Source of the DNA: an uncultured bacterium
Lineage (GTDB): Bacteria > Cyanobacteriota > Vampirovibrionia > Gastranaerophilales > Gastranaerophilaceae
DNA length: 43,189 bases
Direction of reading: 5' to 3'
Assembly (NCBI GenBank): GCA_949296355.1
Contig: CASFPS010000015.1
Location: 1 to 43,189, forward strand
The translations under genes were made by a program, and so were the position numbers. Below the pieces are notes generated by a model, which saw only the letters and a program-made list of their open reading frames with translations, was not told where the DNA came from and did not search any database. Below are positions 23,674 through 31,893 of this stretch, one piece after another; within the stretch, counting starts at the first letter, position 1, and the number at the start of each line of letters is the position of its first letter.

Positions 23674-24240
23674 ATGATAAATTATATTGAAGATGAATTT
23701 GAAAAAATTTCACAAAACTTTAAGCATTTAAAAGAACTGGCTCCTGTTATAAATCAGGCGGCAGAAGTTTGTATAAATGCATTCAAAAACGGCAATAAGG
23801 TAATGTTTTGCGGGAACGGTGGTTCAGCTTCCGACTCACAACACCTTGCTGCAGAGCTTGTATGCAAATATAAAAAAGAACGTGCAGCATTGAATGCAAT
23901 TGCGCTTGTTACAAACACTTCCGTTCTGACTGCAGCTGCTAATGACCTTGCTTTTGATTATATATTTGAACGTCAGGTTGAAGCGCTCGGAAAACAGGGT
24001 GATGTATTGTTTGCACTTTCTACAAGCGGAAAAAGTATTAATGTTATAAGAGCAGTTGAAAGAGCGAAAGAATTAGGGCTGAAAACAATTGCCTTAACCG
24101 GCTCAACTGGCGGTTCGGTTAAATACAAAGCTGATATTACAATTCAAACACCTTCTGATATTACTAATAATATTCAGGAAATGCATATTGCAATCGGACA
24201 TATTATTTGTGATATTATTGAAAGAGAAATGTTTAAATAA
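23674..24240 (+). CDS. gmhA: Phosphoheptose (sedoheptulose 7-phosphate) isomerase
   Basis: 188 residues, the normal length for GmhA, with a single SIS domain. MFCGNGGSASDSQHLAAEL is the signature, followed by LTAAANDLAFDYIF, the phosphate loop ALSTSGKSINVI and LTGSTGGSVK. It converts sedoheptulose 7-phosphate to D-glycero-D-manno-heptose 7-phosphate, first step to the ADP- or GDP-heptose used in LPS core or S-layer/capsule glycans. No other heptose-pathway gene lies in this window. It is followed by pyk after 43 nt, probably co-transcribed, and both end at the strong terminator at 25741. Confidence 0.94.
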   Translation: MINYIEDEFEKISQNFKHLKELAPVINQAAEVCINAFKNGNKVMFCGNGGSASDSQHLAAELVCKYKKERAALNAIALVTNTSVLTAAANDLAFDYIFERQVEALGKQGDVLFALSTSGKSINVIRAVERAKELGLKTIALTGSTGGSVKYKADITIQTPSDITNNIQEMHIAIGHIICDIIEREMFK

Positions 24241-24283
24241 ATAAAAATTTAAAGATTTATACACTACAGAGGAGAAATATAAA

Positions 24284-25729
24284 ATGAACAGGTTTCAAAG
24301 AGTGAAAACCAAGATTGTTGCTACGCTCGGACCGGCAACATCAAATTATGAAATGATTAAACAACTGGTAGACGCAGGCGCATCAATGTTCCGTCTGAAT
24401 ACTTCTCACGGAAGCGAAGAGGGGCATGCTGCAAATATCGAAACAATAAGAAAGATTTCTAAAGAAAGCGGTAAATATATTCCGATTCTCGTTGATTTAC
24501 AGGGACCTAAAATCAGAGTCGGCAATATTAAAGAGCCAGTTGAAATTAAAGAAGGTCAGGAAATTATTCTGGAAGCAACCGATGATATTAATAATCCTGC
24601 AGTTATTCCTGTTGATTATGAAGGAATTGCAGACGACGTTAAGCCCGGAGATAAGGTTTTGCTTGATGACGGAAATGTAGGACTGCAGGTTCTGGAAGTT
24701 CAAAACCATCAGGTTCATGCAAAAGTCCTTTACGGCAAAGTTATTAAACCGAGAAAGGGAATTAACCTTCCGGGTTCAACTGCAAGCTTAAGCGCTGTAA
24801 CAGAAAGGGATGTTGAATTTATAAGATTTGCAGTAGAATATGATGCAGATTATATTGCGCTTTCATTTGTAAGAGAAGCAAGAGACATTGAACTTGCTAA
24901 AAAATACATTAAAGACTTTGGCGGCAACATTCCGGTTATTGCAAAAATTGAAAAACCTCAAGCTGTTGAAAAACTTGAAGAAATCCTTAAAGTTGCAGAC
25001 GGAATAATGGTTGCAAGAGGAGATTTAGGTATTGAAATGTCTCCTGAAGAAGTTCCTATTGTTCAGAAATATATTGTAGACCAGACAATAAGAGAACGTA
25101 AAGTTTGTATAGTTGCAACCCAGATGCTTGAATCAATGATTGAAAATCCTATTCCTACAAGAGCTGAGGCAAGCGACGTTGCTAACGCAATTCTGGACGG
25201 AACTGACGCAATTATGCTTTCCGGCGAAACCGCAATGGGCAAACATCCGGTAGATGCCGTCAGAATGATGAGAAAGATTGCTTCTAATGTTGAAGATTGC
25301 AACTTCTGTCTTTCTAATCTTGATTTGGAGATGAATGACAAATACGAGCTTTCACCGCAGGCAATTTCAAATGCTGCCGTTAAAATGGCTGAAGACTTGC
25401 ACGCTAAAGCTATTATGGCATTCACTCACACCGGCTACACGCCGAAACTTCTTTCCAAATTGAGACCGACTGTTCCTATTATTGCAATTTCTGATATGGA
25501 ATCAACCTGCAGAAGACTGTCTCTTTACTGGGATATCTTTGCTGACTTTAAAGAATGGGATACGGTTCTGGATGCAGACTTACTTGAAAAAATTGATGAA
25601 TACATACTTTCTCACACGGATTTCAAAAAAGGCGAAAGAATTATCATTATCGGTTCTATCCCTAAACTGATTACAGGAAGAACAAACTTCATAAGAGTTC
25701 ATCGAATCGGCGCTCCGTTGGAAAGATAA
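24284..25729 (+). CDS. pyk: Pyruvate kinase
   Basis: 481 residues, the usual length for a pyruvate kinase without the extra PEP-utiliser domain. Motifs are TKIVATLGPATSNYEMI at the start, FRLNTSHGSEEGH, ILVDLQGPKIRVG, the active-site IAKIEKPQAVEKLEEI with the catalytic Lys, MVARGDLGIEM, and ATQMLESMIENPIPTRAE. It makes ATP and pyruvate from PEP, the last step of glycolysis, and feeds the C3/C4 acid chemistry linked to the oad operon. GGAG is 10 nt before the ATG. Its terminator follows directly. Confidence 0.97.
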   Translation: MNRFQRVKTKIVATLGPATSNYEMIKQLVDAGASMFRLNTSHGSEEGHAANIETIRKISKESGKYIPILVDLQGPKIRVGNIKEPVEIKEGQEIILEATDDINNPAVIPVDYEGIADDVKPGDKVLLDDGNVGLQVLEVQNHQVHAKVLYGKVIKPRKGINLPGSTASLSAVTERDVEFIRFAVEYDADYIALSFVREARDIELAKKYIKDFGGNIPVIAKIEKPQAVEKLEEILKVADGIMVARGDLGIEMSPEEVPIVQKYIVDQTIRERKVCIVATQMLESMIENPIPTRAEASDVANAILDGTDAIMLSGETAMGKHPVDAVRMMRKIASNVEDCNFCLSNLDLEMNDKYELSPQAISNAAVKMAEDLHAKAIMAFTHTGYTPKLLSKLRPTVPIIAISDMESTCRRLSLYWDIFADFKEWDTVLDADLLEKIDEYILSHTDFKKGERIIIIGSIPKLITGRTNFIRVHRIGAPLER

Positions 25730-25740
25730 ATTTAAAGTAA

Positions 25741-25780
25741 AAAAACAACCGGTTTTTAGTTACAAAACCGGTTGTTTTTT
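25741..25780 (+). terminator. Terminator of the gmhA-pyk unit
   Basis: AAAAACAACCGGTTTT-TAGTTAC-AAAACCGGTTGTTTTT, a perfect 16-bp stem with a terminal T run, 11 nt after the pyk stop. Confidence 0.95.
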
Positions 25781-25797
25781 ATATTTTGAAATATTAT

Positions 25798-25875
25798 TTT
25801 AGAATATTATTAGTTTCTCAAACACGCTCCCGGCTCCGCCTCCCGCTATCGTTTCGAAACCAATAATATTCTAAA
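25798..25875. repeat. 78-bp inverted-repeat element with GC-rich centre
   Basis: TTTAGAATATTATTAGTTTC and GAAACCAATAATATTCTAAA form 20-bp arms with one mismatch, flanking about 38 bp of GC-rich sequence (CTCCCGGCTCCGCCTCCCGC). The contrast between AT-rich arms and GC-rich loop is unlike the terminators here. It could be a MITE, an insertion scar or a structured RNA. Confidence 0.55.
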
Positions 25876-25898
25876 CTTCATTATGCAATATTCACAAA

Positions 25899-26906
25899 TT
25901 AAATTATTTTATAAATCAAATAATAGATTATAGAAGAAAGTATCATACAAGCAGGTATCGTAAGCACCCAGGCTATAACGATATTTCCTACGATTCTCCA
26001 CTTAACGGCATGAGCGTGGAAAGTAGAGCCAACCCCCATTATTGCAGTTGATATAACGTGAGTTGTACTTAAAGGTATACCAAAATGCGATGCGGTTAAA
26101 ATCAATCCAGCTGCTGAAGTTTCTGCCGCAAAACCGTGAATAGGTTTTAATTTAATGATTTTATGCCCCATTGTTTTGATGATTTTCCAGCCGCCGTTCA
26201 TCGTTCCTGCTGCCATCATAAGTGCACAGATTATAATTACAAACAGAGGAATCTCAAAATCCCCGTTAGGACCTTTGTGCAAAACTCCGCCGGCAAGAAG
26301 TGCAAGTGTGATTATACCCATCGTTTTTTGGGCATCATTTGAGCCGTGGCTTAATGCCATTAAGCCTGATGAAAATAATTGCAGCTTTCTGAAACGTTTA
26401 TTTACTTTTTGAGGGTTTGCACGGTTAAAAATCCTTATCAAGAAGAGCATAAAAGAAAAACCTACACAAAAGCCTAAAAGCGGAGAAGTAAACATCGGTA
26501 TTATGACTTTATCAATCAAAGTTGTAAAGTGCACTGCACTTAATCCGGCTTTTACAATTGTTGCTCCGAGGAGTCCGCCGATTAGCGCATGAGAAGAACT
26601 TGAAGGCAGCCCCAGATACCAGGTTAAAAGATTCCACAATACTGCGGCTAAGAGAGCACAAAAAATTACAGTCAAAGTTATCATCTCAGAATTAACAATC
26701 CCTGAACCTATAGTTTTTGCAACGTGAGTTCCGGTTAATGCTCCTATAAATTCAAGACTTGCCCCAAAAAGAACGGCATGTCTCGGAGATAAAACTTTTG
26801 TCGAAACAACTGTTGCAATTGCGTTTGCACAATCATGAAACCCGTTTATAAATTCAAAAATAAGTGCTATTGCTACTACAGCTATTAGTAATAAAATCGT
26901 TATCAT
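25899..26906 (-). CDS. pit: Low-affinity inorganic phosphate transporter (PiT family)
   Basis: 335 residues, about ten hydrophobic segments, with the two PiT signature repeats: FINGFHDCANAIATVVSTK near the N-terminus and ALSHGSNDAQKTMGII in the second half. HVISTAIMGVGS near the C-terminus is also conserved. PiT carriers import phosphate with H+ or Na+. The gene follows the DUF47 partner by 13 nt in one unit, an arrangement typical of PiT systems. GGA lies 6-7 nt before the ATG. The length is at the short end but compatible with bacterial two-repeat PiT proteins. Confidence 0.93.
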   Translation of the reverse strand: MITILLLIAVVAIALIFEFINGFHDCANAIATVVSTKVLSPRHAVLFGASLEFIGALTGTHVAKTIGSGIVNSEMITLTVIFCALLAAVLWNLLTWYLGLPSSSSHALIGGLLGATIVKAGLSAVHFTTLIDKVIIPMFTSPLLGFCVGFSFMLFLIRIFNRANPQKVNKRFRKLQLFSSGLMALSHGSNDAQKTMGIITLALLAGGVLHKGPNGDFEIPLFVIIICALMMAAGTMNGGWKIIKTMGHKIIKLKPIHGFAAETSAAGLILTASHFGIPLSTTHVISTAIMGVGSTFHAHAVKWRIVGNIVIAWVLTIPACMILSSIIYYLIYKII

Positions 26907-26919
26907 AAAATTCCAGCCC

Positions 26920-27561
26920 TTAACTTTGCTTCAAAGCAACATTCAAAATCGTATCCGAAATATGGTAGCAAGTATCAAGAGAATTTTCGATATCTTTATA
27001 AATATCTCTCAACTTGATAACTTCAAGTGCATCATATTTACCGGAGAATAAATCTGAAATTGCTTTTCTATGAACTCCGTCGCCATAAGTCTCAAGTTCT
27101 TTCATTTCTATATTCAATTTTGTTATTAATTCAACATCGCTGACTTTCTTAAGACATTTAATGATTTCACCAAGTTTGCAGGATGCCTTAACCAAAATAG
27201 AAGCCTGCTCTTTCATTTCATCCGTACACTCTTTCAATTTGTATACATCTAAGTTTAAGCAGGCTTTTCCGATTTTTTTATTAATTTTATATAAGTTAAC
27301 AGCTATATATTGAATATCTTCACGTTCAAGCGGTGTTATAAAACTTTTATTCAATTGTTTTAGCGTTAATTTCAAAGATAAAGAACCTTTTTTCTTTGCT
27401 TTCAGAACATTTTCTTTTTTCTCTTCGTTAAGTCCGGATTCTATAATTTCTAAATATAATTTTGCAGTTTCAATACAAAGTTCCGCACTGTTCTGGAATA
27501 ATGTAAAAAACATTTTATCCTCCGGCGGCATGATATATGACATCAAATTAAATTTTGGCAT
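26920..27561 (-). CDS. DUF47/PhoU-like phosphate transport regulator
   Basis: 213 residues from the ATG with GGAGG 7 nt upstream; the frame extends further but without a start signal. The protein is all-helical, PhoU-like, opening with the family's MPPEDKMFFTLFQNSAELCI and containing the REDIQYIAVNLYKINKKIGKA and YGDGVHRKAISDLF blocks. DUF47 proteins are encoded with PiT carriers and are thought to control their activity or assembly. Here it precedes pit by 13 nt, confirming that role by context. Cytoplasmic. Confidence 0.92.
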   Translation of the reverse strand: MPKFNLMSYIMPPEDKMFFTLFQNSAELCIETAKLYLEIIESGLNEEKKENVLKAKKKGSLSLKLTLKQLNKSFITPLEREDIQYIAVNLYKINKKIGKACLNLDVYKLKECTDEMKEQASILVKASCKLGEIIKCLKKVSDVELITKLNIEMKELETYGDGVHRKAISDLFSGKYDALEVIKLRDIYKDIENSLDTCYHISDTILNVALKQS

Positions 27562-27651
27562 ACTTGCCCTCCTTTTAACCATACACGTACAGTGTACACA
27601 AAAAAAAAACGTTAATAAAGAGATAATTAACAAAATGTAATATACTGTTTT

Positions 27652-27669
27652 TATGCTAAAATTATAAAT
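27652..27669 (+). promoter_or_regulatory. Putative short-leader promoter (-10 box) of the UDP-xylose synthase gene
   Basis: TATGCT at 27652-27657, then 12 A/T-only nt, then the ATG at 27670. No Shine-Dalgarno. Confidence 0.4.
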
Positions 27670-28599
27670 ATGAAGAGAATATTAATAACAGGCGGTGCCG
27701 GCTTTATAGGGTCACATTTATGCAAAAGATTACTAAATGAAGGGAATTATGTAATTTGCCTTGACAACTTTTTTACAGGCAGGAAAAGAAATATTGAAAA
27801 TTTGCTTCCAAACCCGAATTTTGAACTGGTTGAACATGATATCATTGAGCCGATTGATATTAGAGTTGATGAAATATATAACCTTGCCTGCCCTGCAAGT
27901 CCGCCGCATTATCAATATGATCCGATAAAAACAATGAAAACCTCTGTTATCGGAATAATCAATATGCTTGAACTTGCAGAAAAATATAATGCAAAAATTC
28001 TGCAGGCATCCACAAGCGAAGTTTATGGCGACCCCAAAGTTCATCCGCAAACGGAAACTTACTGGGGTAATGTAAACCCTATAGGAATCAGAAGCTGCTA
28101 TGACGAAGGCAAGCGTTGCGCGGAAACTCTTATATCTGACTACAGACGGCAAAAAAATCTTAACACAAAGATTATCAGAATTTTTAATACTTACGGTCCC
28201 AATATGACCCCTGACGATGGTCGGGTTGTTTCCAATTTTATTTTGCAGGCTCTTAAAGGCGAAGATATAACAGTATACGGAGACGGTTCACAAACCCGCT
28301 CTTTCTGCTATGTTGATGATTTGATTGACGGTATTGTAAAAATGATGGATTCAAATCTTTCAGAACCCGTAAATCTCGGCAATCCGACAGAAAGAACAAT
28401 ACTGGATTTTGCAAAACTTATTATTGAATTTACGGGAACAAAATCAAAAATTATCTACAAACCGCTTCCATCTGATGACCCGACAAAACGACGTCCGGAT
28501 ATCACCTTAGCTCAGACTAAATTAAACTGGACACCGAAAGTCGATATTAATGAAGGGTTGAAAAAGACCGTTGCTTACTTTAAAGAGCTGATTAACTAA
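27670..28599 (+). CDS. UDP-glucuronate decarboxylase (UDP-xylose synthase)
   Basis: A 309-residue extended short-chain dehydrogenase/reductase. [15 protein letters not shown] is the NAD+ binding loop. [20 protein letters not shown] is the signature that separates UXS from other nucleotide-sugar enzymes. [10 protein letters not shown] and the catalytic Y-x3-K in [13 protein letters not shown] follow, and [20 protein letters not shown] near 180 is conserved. It oxidises and decarboxylates UDP-glucuronate to UDP-xylose, a donor for the surface glycans made by glycosyltransferases like those upstream. The N-terminal membrane anchor of eukaryotic forms is absent. A stand-alone gene with a probable short leader. 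Confidence 0.94.
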   Translation: MKRILITGGAGFIGSHLCKRLLNEGNYVICLDNFFTGRKRNIENLLPNPNFELVEHDIIEPIDIRVDEIYNLACPASPPHYQYDPIKTMKTSVIGIINMLELAEKYNAKILQASTSEVYGDPKVHPQTETYWGNVNPIGIRSCYDEGKRCAETLISDYRRQKNLNTKIIRIFNTYGPNMTPDDGRVVSNFILQALKGEDITVYGDGSQTRSFCYVDDLIDGIVKMMDSNLSEPVNLGNPTERTILDFAKLIIEFTGTKSKIIYKPLPSDDPTKRRPDITLAQTKLNWTPKVDINEGLKKTVAYFKELIN

Positions 28600-28613
28600 C
28601 CCCTGTATAGATT

Positions 28614-30083
28614 TTAAGAAACTTTACCCGCAAATTTTATATTGTAATTACTTACAAGTTCTTCATAAGCAAGAACAGTAAGATTCTGAACAAATTCTGA
28701 AAGGATTACAAACACCATGTGTCTTATATCCATAGGTACCGCAATTACAGGATTTGTAATCTTCTTAGACTTTGCAAACTTCATTAACTTTGATACAATT
28801 CCCTGAATATCAGAAGAATCTATCCTTATTATTGACTCTTCCTCATCCTCCTTAAAGAAAGAATAAACTTTGTCAATAATTTCATCAGAAAATTCTATGA
28901 CCTTTAATTCCCCGTCACTTGCGAGATCCTTAATAATATGTTTTGAAAGAGCAAGCCTTACCTTATCCAGCAAATCCTCTTTTGTAGGCTCGTTTGCATA
29001 ATCATTAATTTTTTCAAATATGTAGACAATGTTTTTAACAGAAACCTGTTCTCTTATAAGACAGGTCAACAAATATTTCAAATCAGATGCAGTGATAAAA
29101 TCCGGTATAATATTATCTACAAGGAAAGAGTTATTCTCAATAACTTTTTCGACGTACTTATTTACGTCATTATAATCCATTATGTCTGAAACTTCTCTTA
29201 CAGCAATATATTCTATTGCTCTACCTATATACTCAACCGCCGTAAACCCTTTTACCCAGAAATCTTTTACTTTTTCGCGCGGCAGCCATACCAGCTTTTT
29301 GCCCGTAATATCGTCAGTTACAATTATATCCTCTCCGGAGGTTTTATACCCTTTTAAATCATCTTTATAAAAAGCTATACACTGCGGGAATACGACAGAG
29401 CGAAAAACTTCAATATCATGAATTTTAATATTGAATTCATTTTGCATAAGCTCATCACTATTATGAAAATGTATATGAGGAATCACATATCCCAGACGTT
29501 CCGCCAACTCCTGACGTATTTTTACAGTCTCAGAAAGCAAATTATCATTCGCTTCCATTGATATGACCTCTAAAATTTCTTCAGAAAGGTTTACTACAAA
29601 TTTTTCTTCCTTAATTGTTGTATACATTGCGTCCGGAGAAATCTCGTTCACAAGCTGCTGCTTTAGAATATCAAGCTGCTTAAGTTCATCCGACATCTGG
29701 TTATTCAACTGTTTTTTCTTATCCGGAGACAAATTCTCACTCTCAAGCTGCGATTTGATTTTCTTAATTCTCTCCTTCTGGCTGGAAATCTTCAGCTGGA
29801 TTTCCTTGCAGGAAGCATAAGGACTTGAAGGAGCTGCAAGCATCTTCTCCATTCTGTATTTGAAGCTTGTAATATTTACAATATCGTCTAAGTCATCGGA
29901 AGCTTCTTCCTGTTTTTCACGCATAAAAATACAATTAAAATCATAAGACGACTCTGTCTCAACTTCATGCATCGTATACAAATCCCAGCCTTCTTCGGAC
30001 ATTTCATTCAAGAGATTCTCCAAAGCCTGAGTATCGTCTGTAGGAACTGATTTTATTACATATTGCATTCTTTTGTTAAACAT
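28614..30083 (-). CDS. Soluble FlhA cytoplasmic-domain-like protein with N-terminal DUF4177-like domain
   Basis: About 489 residues with no transmembrane segment. Residues about 5-57 (YVIKSVPTDDTQALENLLNE, then EEGWDLY) look like a DUF4177 domain. A Lys/Glu/Gln coiled coil covers about 85-145. Residues about 160-489 match the cytoplasmic domain of FlhA/SctV (FHIPEP family): QELAERLGYVIPHIHF, NEFNIKIHDIEVFR, WLPREKVKDFW, IENNSFLVDNIIPDF, LTCLIREQVSVKNIVYIFE and a final PVIAVPMDIRH with VLAYEEL. In flagella and injectisomes this domain docks export substrates and chaperones at the gate; here the membrane half is missing. I start at the second ATG, GAGG being best spaced. Its start overlaps the deoA stop by a few nt, so it ends the bamA-skp-deoA unit. 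Confidence 0.8.
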   Translation of the reverse strand: MFNKRMQYVIKSVPTDDTQALENLLNEMSEEGWDLYTMHEVETESSYDFNCIFMREKQEEASDDLDDIVNITSFKYRMEKMLAAPSSPYASCKEIQLKISSQKERIKKIKSQLESENLSPDKKKQLNNQMSDELKQLDILKQQLVNEISPDAMYTTIKEEKFVVNLSEEILEVISMEANDNLLSETVKIRQELAERLGYVIPHIHFHNSDELMQNEFNIKIHDIEVFRSVVFPQCIAFYKDDLKGYKTSGEDIIVTDDITGKKLVWLPREKVKDFWVKGFTAVEYIGRAIEYIAVREVSDIMDYNDVNKYVEKVIENNSFLVDNIIPDFITASDLKYLLTCLIREQVSVKNIVYIFEKINDYANEPTKEDLLDKVRLALSKHIIKDLASDGELKVIEFSDEIIDKVYSFFKEDEEESIIRIDSSDIQGIVSKLMKFAKSKKITNPVIAVPMDIRHMVFVILSEFVQNLTVLAYEELVSNYNIKFAGKVS

Positions 30084-31407
30084 CATCTTCCTCTTCTTTT
30101 AAACTTATAATCTTGTATATTAAATTATTAACAGGAGGTTTACTTTCATTAATCGAAAATGCATCATCACAAAACCTTTGCGCAGCCTTTGTTGACTCTT
30201 CACTGTTAGAATAAATAGTATAAAGCGCCTCGCCTTTATTTACATATTCTCCGCTTTTTTTATTTAAATAAATTCCGACACTTAAATCTATAGGCTTTGT
30301 ACTGTTTTCTCTGGCAGCCCCCAATTCTTTGAGAGCCAATGCTATATTATGCGCATTAATATTCTGTACATATCCGTTTTTCTTAGATTCACACTCAACT
30401 TTATAAGTCGGAAGCGCAAACTTATCATAATTATCAAGAACTTCTGCAGCTCCTCCCTGAGCAATTATAAGCTCACGGAATTTTTCAAGAGCCTTACCGG
30501 AATTTACAAGACTTTTAAGATACAATTCCGCTTCTTTTCCCGTATCAAACAAATCCATCTGCAAAAGAATTGTAACAGCTATTGCATAAGTTAAATCAGC
30601 AAGATCTCCTTTTGTAATCTCACCCTTCAAAAACTTTACGGCTTCAATGACTTCAAGAGAATTTCCAATTGCACGTCCTAACGGTTCTTCCATAGAAGTA
30701 ACAATTGCAGTTATTGATTTTTTTAGGATTTTACCGACTTCGACCATCAATTTTGAAAGATTTACGGCATCCTCGGGAGTATCCATAAAGGCGCCCGAGC
30801 CGTATTTTACATCAATAATTATATTAGAAGCGCCTGAAGCAAGCTTCTTGGATATTATTGAAGACGCCAGAAGCGGAGCAGAATCAACAGCAGCAATCTC
30901 ATTTCTCAGAATATACATTTTCTTATCAGCCGGTGCCAAATCATCTGCCTGCGAAGCTATTACTGCATTTATATTTTTAACCTGATTTACAATTGCCTGG
31001 GTTGAAAGGTTTGTATTAAGGCTGGGAATTGCTTCCAGTTTATCAACCGTACCTGCCGCCGCACCGAGCCCTCTGTCAGCGAGCTTAGCAACCGGAACAC
31101 CGGCGGCTGCAAGAAGCGGTATTAGAGTAATAGTAACCTTATCTCCGACTCCGCCTGTAGAATGCTTATCAACAACTTTTGAAGCAAGCTCCCCAAAATC
31201 AATAACTTTTCCTGAATGCCCGAGAGCTTCCGTAAGATAAGCAGTTTCGTCTACATTCATCCCCTTGAAACAAACCGCCGTCAGCCACGCCGCAACCTGA
31301 GCATCAGAAACAGTTCCAGCCATAAAAGATTTGACAATATGATTAATCTCATCTTTAGAATGAGGCTTTCCCTGTTTCTTTTTTTCTATCAGGTCGGTAA
31401 AATTCAT
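30076..31407 (-). CDS. deoA: Thymidine/pyrimidine-nucleoside phosphorylase
   Basis: 443 residues. VDKHSTGGVGDKVTITL (79-95) is the phosphate-binding signature, and LAPADKKMYILRNEIAAVDS with SIISKKLASG carries the conserved Arg, Ser and Lys of the nucleoside site. VDVKYGSGAF-like and alpha/beta C-terminal parts are complete. It should split pyrimidine nucleosides with phosphate to base and (deoxy)ribose 1-phosphate, complementing the uridine phosphorylase at 33958. The loop that is normally GLGHTGGT reads GLGAAAGT (113-120), so the usual base-contacting His is replaced by Ala. Start overlaps the stop of the OmpH gene (TAATG). Confidence 0.9.
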   Translation of the reverse strand: MNFTDLIEKKKQGKPHSKDEINHIVKSFMAGTVSDAQVAAWLTAVCFKGMNVDETAYLTEALGHSGKVIDFGELASKVVDKHSTGGVGDKVTITLIPLLAAAGVPVAKLADRGLGAAAGTVDKLEAIPSLNTNLSTQAIVNQVKNINAVIASQADDLAPADKKMYILRNEIAAVDSAPLLASSIISKKLASGASNIIIDVKYGSGAFMDTPEDAVNLSKLMVEVGKILKKSITAIVTSMEEPLGRAIGNSLEVIEAVKFLKGEITKGDLADLTYAIAVTILLQMDLFDTGKEAELYLKSLVNSGKALEKFRELIIAQGGAAEVLDNYDKFALPTYKVECESKKNGYVQNINAHNIALALKELGAARENSTKPIDLSVGIYLNKKSGEYVNKGEALYTIYSNSEESTKAAQRFCDDAFSINESKPPVNNLIYKIISLKEEEDDV

Positions 31408-31856
31408 TATTTTTTAGCGCCTTTCAATTTAGCAATTACACTATCAGTAATATCAACACCGCCTACAAAAACTCCTCTGACATCCATTACCGCATCAAGT
31501 TTTTGCTCTACCATTACAGCTTTTGCAGCTTCTTTTATTTTTGTAAATACTTCCTGCTCTCTTTTTGTTTTCAAAGATACATAAGCTGCCTCTTTTGCTT
31601 TAAATTCCTGCGCAACTTTTTCTTCAAAAGTCTGTTTCTTTAACGGTGTATCAAGAGACTTGTATTCTTTTTCTTTATCAACAAGAAACTGCTGCATTTC
31701 CAAACCTTTAGCATCAACTTCTTTTGTAACCTGTTTTGCATAATCATAATTATCGATTACTTTAACGTAGTCAATATATCCGATACCGCCTGCATTTGCA
31801 ATACCTGTAAAAGCAGCCGTCAATAATACAACAATACCTAATTTAAACTTCTTCAT
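31407..31856 (-). CDS. skp: OmpH/Skp-family periplasmic chaperone
   Basis: 149 residues from the ATG with GGAGG at 5 nt. The Sec signal peptide MKKFKLGIVVLLTAAFTGIANA is followed by the family start GGIGYIDYVKVID, a Lys/Glu-rich coiled coil (residues about 40-115), and the C-terminal strand LDAVMDVRGVFVGGVDITD. Skp-like proteins hold unfolded outer-membrane proteins in the periplasm and pass them to the Bam machine. It lies 37 nt downstream of bamA, the usual pairing, and overlaps deoA by one nt. Confidence 0.9.
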   Translation of the reverse strand: MKKFKLGIVVLLTAAFTGIANAGGIGYIDYVKVIDNYDYAKQVTKEVDAKGLEMQQFLVDKEKEYKSLDTPLKKQTFEEKVAQEFKAKEAAYVSLKTKREQEVFTKIKEAAKAVMVEQKLDAVMDVRGVFVGGVDITDSVIAKLKGAKK

Positions 31857-31893
31857 ATAACCTCCTATTATTTTATAATACATTATACACTAC

